Source: Polyodon spathula (taxonomy: Eukaryota; Chordata; Actinopteri; Acipenseriformes; Polyodontidae). Taken from it: a DNA stretch of 64,000 bases. The stretch is from NCBI RefSeq assembly GCF_017654505.1, contig NC_054536.1:7655794-7719793 (forward strand). The letters run 5' to 3'. Positions 47,765 to 64,000 of this stretch are shown here, piece by piece. Numbering within the stretch: position 1 is the first letter of the stretch; the number at the start of each line of letters is the position of its first letter. The notes beneath the pieces were generated by a model. The model was not told the DNA's origin, did not search any database, and worked only from the letters and a program-made list of their open reading frames with translations. A program made the position numbers and the translations under genes.

Positions 47765-49113
47765 AGATATTGTTGTTGAAAAAGGTGAAGGAGTTGACAA
47801 CTTTTGGAAGGTCCTTCTGGAGGGTAAAAACTGTGCAGTGGAGATACCTTCAGAAAGATTCAACAGCACATTGTGGTACGATCCAGATGACAGCAAGCCA
47901 GGGAAATCCCGCACAGCGAAAGCAGCTCTCATTGATGGGTAAGAATATCATTATAGACACCTGTCTGAAAACTCCCATTGGAATATTTCAGAGCATTACC
48001 TAATGGTAGGAGATGTAATAAATCATTTCCATGAGCACAGATTGACCGCCAATCCAAACTGATTCGGGCGCTCCTGCATTGCTCCTGAACCCCCATTGAG
48101 AGTCTACCCAAGATGAGGGATATGACTCAGCTTCCATGCAAAGTGAGTAGTCGGCAGATGTTGGCGGTTCTTTCCCAGCAAGCCTTGCGGCTGGGGTTAC
48201 ATTAATTTGTTTACAAAACTGAAAGGATGTTGGCTATTGTTTTGGTTCTGACAATCCTGACAATTCTTTTGAGCTTTTTGTTAGTAAAAGAAACGATACA
48301 AGAATATTAAAACACGAAGAAACCTGCTCACCCCGGATGTGGATTAAATGTTTACGCCCACTCGTTACTTGATTGGTCAGTGTTGTTTAGTCTGGCCCAC
48401 TTTGGGAAAAGGTCCACAGAAATCAGGGCTAGCTTGGATTGGCAGCCAATGTGGATTGGCTAAAATAACATGGAAACGCAGTATCAGGGGAGCTGGGTGT
48501 TCAACCACGGTTGAGTGGTGCATGAAAAAGAGGTATAATTGCTTTCTGTATCGGGCCAGTATAAAAATGTCCACAAGGGGCACTCGTAGGGTGTACCCCA
48601 AAGGTAAATATATGCAATATGCTGGTGATATTGCTAATAAATGTTCCAAATACCCAGTGAAAATTGCTATGAAATAACAATTTGTATTGTCATTCTCCAG
48701 GTTCAATGAATTTGATCACAGGCTGTTTGGCATTCCTGAAGCAGAGGCAGATCGAATGGATCCGCAGCAAAAGCTTCTCCTGCAGTGCACCTATTGAGCT
48801 CTGGAGCATGCTGGGATGCCACTGGAAAAGGCCAGTGGAACCACAACAGGGGTTTTCATTGGTAGGTGATCCTAATCATGTTTACCATTTAGACTAAAAC
48901 ACAGTCAAAACAGCTGTGTTAGTTTAGGCAACAAGTGAGCATGTGTAAGGTTATTCATCCATGACTTCAAAAACCAATCAACAAATATTTTGTACACCGA
49001 TGGAGGCACTAGCTGAAACGCTTGTCTACTTGACTAAAGGATCAATTTGATCAGCCTATTGCATTGTTGGGATATGCCACGATTACATTTTATTGGAGCA
49101 TTTTACAGCATAG
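47381..49113 (+). pseudogene. broken duplicate of the polyketide synthase gene (exons 1-3 only)
   Basis: Exon 1' 47,403-47,460 (ATG intact), exon 2' 47,785-47,938 and exon 3' 48,701-48,861 match the first three exons of the intact PKS in length and splice sites. In exon 3' CGA, the Arg codon in [10 protein letters not shown], has become TGA at 48,795-48,797. Homology stops near 49,113 in intron 3. No trace of exons 4-6 (active-site Cys onward) is found before the matching 3' flank at 51.42 kb. Exon 1' has three amino-acid changes (Asp5Gly, Ala9Thr, Gly14Arg). Exon 2' has two synonymous changes and exon 3' only the stop. It cannot make a working enzyme, though a short KS N-terminal peptide is possible. 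Confidence 0.93.
47693..47770. repeat. (TA)n and (GATATA)n abutting PKS exon 2'
   Basis: A TA run then four GATATA-type units end 14 bp before the exon 2' splice junction. They replace most of intron 1, including the second arm of the foldback MITE found in the intact gene. Confidence 0.9.
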
Positions 49114-49588
49114 GGAGGGGTTCCTGGATTTCATCACCCACCCATTATTAGGGTAAATCCCAGGATAACCACAAACAGCTGGTTGATGCAGTCCTGGATG
49201 AGTCCCATGTTGACAAAATATATCATTGCTATACAGGTAAATTAATGCTTTTCTTGTTAACACTGCACGGTGTTCTGTAACACTTTAATACAACAGGCAA
49301 AATGTTTGCAGCTATTTATTCAAATCATCATAAGCACTACAGAATTATGTCAGATTGTAACAACGCACTTAATAAAGTAACCAACAAAGAAATAAACAAC
49401 TCAGGGTTTTCAAAAGCCAGTGTTATTGTATCAAACTCATGATATAGTAATGAAAGCTTTAGTAGCAAGTGATTTTCAAACGAAATGAGTTAACAAAATC
49501 TATCCGTTAATACTTTTGAAATTGAATTGATGAGGTCGTTAATGAACACACTTCTCGTTAAAAAGCTTAATTGTCTGTCATAGGTCAC

Positions 49589-50155
49589 TGTGGCAAAGTG
49601 GATAACAGAGTGCAGGTGCTGGTGACCAATATTCAGACAGACAACAATAATTCAGGTGCAATGATGATTTCATCTTTCTATCCAATGGCTTGATGGCAAA
49701 CAACAGTAAATAATAACAATGTTAATGAAGCAATACAGCGGCATGTATTGCTTATTTATAATCTGCGGGTTTACCCCGAAATAATAACAGTCCCGTTTCA
49801 GTTCATTCACATGTAACACATACACAAACACAAACACCAGTCGTGCATGCTCTAGTGCTCGTAGTGAATACAGTTATTTAATTCAAAGTGCAATGATTTT
49901 GATTCTGGTTTAATGCTGGCCTTTGGCGACAGTTCCGGATCGTGTTATCTGTCTCAATAACGTCAAACAGTATTATTAATAATGACAGACAAACTAACAA
50001 AACATTCATGGTTCTCAATGCAGGTTCTCCTTCTGGGAATGCAATTTAACCATTAAAAAAGGAACAGGTCACCTAACTACATCCCCTTTAAATACCATCA
50101 ATCATGACCCCTTGGTTAATGAGCGCACCCGCTCCTCCAATCCATGGATGCCACA
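49589..50155 (-). mobile_element. solo LTR-like element related to the one at 44.0 kb
   Basis: TGTGGCAAAG on the left and GGATGCCACA on the right. Read on the minus strand it parallels 43,998-44,551: a TATTTAAAGG-type box, a shared GGGACTG-TTATTATTTCG-like word, then TTTACTGTTG. No target duplication was identified. It fills the gap where exons 4-6 of the broken PKS should be. Confidence 0.6.
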
Positions 50156-51419
50156 ACTTTAACCTTCTGGGACAATGATTTACCGCAGCTCAGTCCTCTA
50201 TCTAGATGGCCGACTTCCACCTAACCCTGGGAATGAACTGTCAGGCCATCCACGGTACTCTGTTCCCTATACTCAGCACCTTCACAGGTTAGGAAGGAGA
50301 TCTAACACCAAGAATCATTCAATCTATGTCACAGTCACATACATAACTTTCTGTGTCAACAACGAGATAAGGGGAACTGGTTAATCAAAATACTTGTTAA
50401 GAGACCAAGAAATGTTAATGGATGAATATTTTGCTGTTATGGAAACCAAATGGAAATAAAAATAATGGTAATATCTATGGGAAGTGCCATTGGTGTTTGT
50501 AGTTGTTAGTTATTATACATATATACCATGTATGTAACACTTAATTATATATTTATTAAGCTTTTAAAATTCCAATAGAACTCCCTAACCCAACACAATT
50601 TGTTTATAATTAATTGTTCGGTAAATTCCTTTAATCATGCATTTTCTGTGATACTCTTTGCTCACCTCTGCGATAAATAAACTCAACATGATTAGAAGTA
50701 GCCAGGAACACTTACAGTGCTATAAGAACATTTTATATCCATATGTGAAGGTGAAAGTATACATTCTACATAAAGTGTGGGGAGAGTCGAACAACATTAC
50801 AATACGTTTAAGCAAAATCCATGTCAATGATCTGGATCACATTCCTAGTGGATCTGTGTGTCCTTGTACGTCTGTTCTTTATTCTTGTGTGGATGAGACA
50901 CAGGTGTTAAAAGCCAAGGAATCATTGCAAATCCACAATCACCTAAGGAAAATCTATACACAGATTCCATTATTTACTCTTTGGTTTTTATTTGTATAAT
51001 TCAAATAAAATCTACAGTAGAGGTCATATGTCATATAATGTACGTATCTGGAGTTCAGACAGGCTATAGTTTCATTGATCATTCTTTGGTAGTAACATTA
51101 CACTGGGTGCAAATAACAGTATATCATTTTAACAATGCAACAAACGTTCAGTAAGGTTACAAATGGTTAAAACAAGTGACTACTACATAACTACAAATAT
51201 TGAATTATCGAGGTAGTCTGTAAGAAATTAACCCTGGTCCTGTACACTCTCTCTCTGTACCGTGAGGAGACAATTGGTCTTACTGGTCAAATGGTTATGT
51301 CATTGTTTTGTGATGCAATACAGTTGCTCTGCATTTGAGATTGACTGATCCCTGGTAATGACACTGCAAAACTGCATTTTTGTGTTTTCAAGATAAATAT
51401 TGTAGTGATAGTATAATTA
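50156..51419. other. unassigned sequence in the deletion gap of the PKS duplicate
   Basis: An open frame of 113 codons at 50,658-50,999 (plus strand) has no motif I recognise. Neither exon 6 nor any other PKS sequence could be found here by eye. The origin is unknown. It may have come in with the rearrangement that removed exons 4-6. Confidence 0.4.
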
Positions 51420-51700
51420 ACTGTATTGCATTTGATGTGTATTGTAAAAAATCAAGGCATTGTATGTGTAAATAATAATACATTGTGTACATATCAGTAG
51501 TAATCAATGTTTAAAGTGTCTTCACTTAATAAAATACATCTTAAATTGTAGTATTTTCAATATTAGTATTTCTTAATACTAAACATGCTATTTTTATCAA
51601 TATGAAATTCTACCAACATGATTTATCTAGGAAGGTGTTTCTTTTAAAAAGGCATACATTTTAACCTCATGGTTAATTTTCGTTAAAATCTATTTTTTGT

Positions 51701-51742
<42 letters not shown>

Positions 51743-51930
51743 CATCACCCGGCACTGCTGCTAAACAACCAGCAACCAGGTTAAATGCATAAATGTCAGT
51801 TTTATTTTATTACATGCAATATTACATCACGTACATGAACACAGCACACATGGAGTTACTTCAATGAATAATTGACTGTTGAATGTATTGTACCATAATT
51901 ATAACAGATTCATTATATATTTAAACAGTA
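51420..51930. repeat. 3' flank of the PKS duplicate, copy B
   Basis: Matches 19,260-19,800 downstream of the intact PKS, including the (AAT)n tract and the words 'acccggcactgctgct' and 'ggagttacttcaatg'. It marks the end of the second copy and shows that the duplication extended past the gene. Confidence 0.88.
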
Positions 51931-54007
51931 GGTTGCAAGTAAGTGCCAATTCAAGCGTTTTTGCTCATATTTTCACACATAACCATACAATGGAACTTGG
52001 GGGTGGAAAGTGGACTGAGGGGACTAGCCTTTTACCTGCAAGTTGCCAGCCCAATCACAATCCAGGTCAGAAAAGGACCAAGTGGAAAATTTACAGGTAT
52101 GAACAAAAATAACTTTTTAAACTTTGGTCCAATGCGGGCAGTACAAGAAAGCTACTTTTAACATACTTGCTCTATGGCCTTCCCTGTCTTGAAACGTCTT
52201 GAAAGTTTCTGGTTTCTCTGCGTTCCTTCTACCCGCTGCTTGAAGAACAACATTGAGGGCATGGAGTGGAAATGAGGGGGAACCCAAGGGCAGGGTGGGT
52301 ATCTCCAAAAGATGTAGTTTATCAGCAATGCAGGGAAATCATTTTCAGGCTTCAGGCCTCTGGAGAGTCAAGACTTTCCAGTACAATGGAATGGGTTTTA
52401 CCAGATTTGACACAACTCATAACAATCATAAAGCACTCTGTTAGCATCAAACACAGACCTAACTACAATTATACACAACACATGCACAGTTATAAACTTT
52501 ATTAGCTTATTTTTACAGTCCGTTCAAATTAGATTATGCAGGGAACACCAAAAAAAACAAATGATGCATACTGAAACAAAAAAGAACTTTCAAGCAAAGG
52601 GATATTTCACTGCAGAAATGTATATGCATTTAAATTTTTAAATCAGTCCATTATGTACAGCAAGCTTACATTAAGATTATTCTGATGGGAAACATTTCTT
52701 AAACAATACAGCTTAAAATACTTGTTGCTTTAAAATGGTGGAAAATACAATTAAATAAAAATCAGGCTTTAATTGTGAAAGCCTGGACCATTGCATCACC
52801 ATGGAGATTTTAGTTGTGTGTGATATAAATTAGGGTTTTAATTACTATATACATACAATTTTACCTTTGTTGTTTAAGCTAACATTGTATTTTATTAAAA
52901 TTTGTTTAAAAAAAAAGTGTAGAGTAGGATTTTAACTGAGACATTACTATTTCAGTATTTTGATTATAAATCTGCTTCAGTAGACCAACTCCCAAGCACC
53001 CACAATTAACCAATGATCTGTTACTTCTTGCAGCTCCGTCACCCAAGTTTTGAAAGGCTAAGTGCATGACATACTGCAAAGTCTAATGCTTCCAATTATT
53101 TGGGGGATCTGGACAAAGATTCCATTTATTATAAGAATATAACCTGACTTTCCTGTGGAATTAAAGGGTACCATAGCACTTGTGGTATCCATACCAAATG
53201 TTTAACCTAAACACACAGATTGATTAGTAAACAGTGTTTTTAAAGCAAAAACTACAAGTGTATTTGGATTAAGGTTTTTTTAAAGTGCAAATATACCTAA
53301 TGTGATTGAGAATATTTTAACTGAGGTGCAACTGTTTCTGGAACAGACATGTATGGTATTTGTCCTTTAAAAAAAATAGGTTTGCTATTGCAGTTGGATA
53401 CAAAAATGGTCAGATGGCGATTTTCCATCAACTTTTTCAAAAGAGGATATTTGAGAAGTAATCAGATTTACATTTTTTATTGTACATGTTAATTGACCAA
53501 TTGTCTCTCATGAATACAGATGCAAGGAGTCAAGGCAAAACACTGCTGGTAGCAAGACCTTTCAATACAAATGAATAACTGTAGCTGACCGCAGACAGAC
53601 AGATGCAGATCAACTTCTGAGACAGAATTATGACATCATAACATAATAAATACAGAGCACATATTTATTCTAGAAAATGTGAAGGAGTCTCTCTCAAATC
53701 AGCCGGCTGTAGCCCTGAGATGCTTTAACTTCCAAGGAAGCACCTGTGATTCAATCACATAGGTTGCCAAAAGTGTATTTGTAAAACAAGCACCACCCTA
53801 GCAAAGAAAAATGCAATCTTTACCAGAAGAAAATGTGCTCTTCCTGCCTGAATCAAAACCTAGGAAGAAAATTGGATAAAATGTATACATAAAGGTCACA
53901 TATTAAGAAAAATAAACCAAACAATTTCATTCAGCGGAACCCCCTGCTCTATTGCTTATTTACATTCATGTTGATAAACATCCCAATCCTATCCGACGTA
54001 AGGAAGA
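51931..54007 (-). other. YME1L1 3'UTR and downstream spacer
   Basis: Below the YME1L1 stop codon. Minus-strand AATAAA candidates lie near 52,497-52,503 and near 53,475, so a 3'UTR of about 0.5-1.5 kb is plausible. The part at 51,947-52,450 has short frames with no known domain. Confidence 0.4.
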
Positions 54008-63383
<9,376 letters not shown>

Positions 63384-64000
63384 CTACAAATAGAGATAAA
63401 CCATGAGCAACAGGAACAGGTGGAATTATTTCTTAAGAACCACAGAGGTAGCTGGGAAATATTTCATTAATACCATCATCAATATCAACTTCTTCAAGCT
63501 ATATGGATATGTGACTACTAACCACCTAAACACAGATAAGTCAAATTATTCCACACTTTAATTTGACCTTTCAGTGACGAACTTGACCTAGAAAAAAAAT
63601 CACAGAATACAGCTGTGCATTGAGTGCAAAGCAAATATCCAATAAGCCTTGTCTATTATCCAGAAAACAAAAGGTCACATGGGACAGCCTTCTTGGGTCA
63701 CAAGTCAAAGTGAAGGGTGTGAGTCTGATTTTGCCTGAGGAGCTTTCATAATTTAAAAACCATGACGTAGCCAGCAGAAAGGGTTGTGTTGGATATTAGC
63801 AGGTGTGGTGGTGGATTTGCAAATGTATACTACTTCCATCTTAATATGTTTAACATACTACAGTACTATTAAACCCTTAAGATATCTTTCCACTGCTCAG
63901 GGTGGCCATTCTTAGATGCATACTTAAGCCTAGTAATTATTTACACTGACAGTAAGAATCAAACTTGACAATTACTTTTAAATACGAGTGCAAAATTGAG
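63384..64000 (-). other. YME1L1 intron continuing off the right edge
   Basis: Lies upstream of the first visible exon, whose acceptor is 'tatttgtag'. No further coding exon was found, so the first exons and promoter are outside the window. Confidence 0.6.

Noticed and set aside
50658..50999. 113-codon frame as a new gene
   Set aside because: No recognisable motif, and it lies in rearranged sequence inside the PKS duplicate; kept only as unassigned sequence.

Overview
This window looks like nuclear DNA of a ray-finned fish. It is AT-rich, with small exons in long introns, many (TA)n, (AAT)n and (CA)n microsatellites, and a dense load of fish-type mobile elements: Tc1/mariner, hAT, CR1/L2-group and RTE-like LINEs, and solo LTRs. 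A short repeat core near 35.70 kb resembles one common in fish genomes. Repeat style suggests a non-teleost lineage such as sturgeon, paddlefish, bowfin, gar or bichir, but I hold that only weakly.

Three genes can be read exon by exon. (1) 8.67-19.15 kb, + strand: an animal type I polyketide synthase of about 2,116 aa in six coding exons, the last one 5.6 kb long. Its order is KS-AT-DH-degenerate ER-KR-ACP, and the catalytic residues I looked for are present everywhere except in the ER. (2) 31.48-37.01 kb, - strand: a Patched-family membrane protein (ptchd3-like), about 925 aa in four exons. (3) 54.0-63.4 kb, - strand: 17 exons of the mitochondrial inner-membrane AAA protease YME1L1. Its 5' exons lie beyond the right edge. 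PTCHD3 and YME1L1 are also neighbours on human 10p12, so the right half looks like an old syntenic block.

The most unusual feature is a second, broken PKS locus in direct orientation. Sequence upstream of the PKS gene (4.4-5.4 kb) recurs at 44.57-45.7 kb. Exons 1-3 recur at 47.38-49.11 kb and the 3' flank at 51.42-51.93 kb, but exons 4-6 are missing and exon 3 carries a TGA. Identity is patchy: exons 2-3 and the start of intron 3 are nearly identical, while exon 1 and the upstream block are clearly diverged. This suggests gene conversion.

Layout: 1-4.4 kb, non-coding DNA with a broken unrecognised Cys-rich reading frame and a MITE. 4.4-19.9 kb, the PKS locus. 20-28.6 kb, a transposon nest: a LINE, a hAT-type zinc-finger exon remnant, an RTE-like LINE split by a Tc1 and a hAT MITE, and another Tc1. 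28.8-30.2 kb, two ptchd3 fragments on opposite strands. 30.3-37 kb, ptchd3. 37-44.5 kb, minisatellites, a Tc1 and LTR debris. 44.5-51.9 kb, the decayed PKS duplicate with two LTR insertions. 52-64 kb, YME1L1. No tRNA, rRNA, CRISPR or bacterial-type feature was seen.
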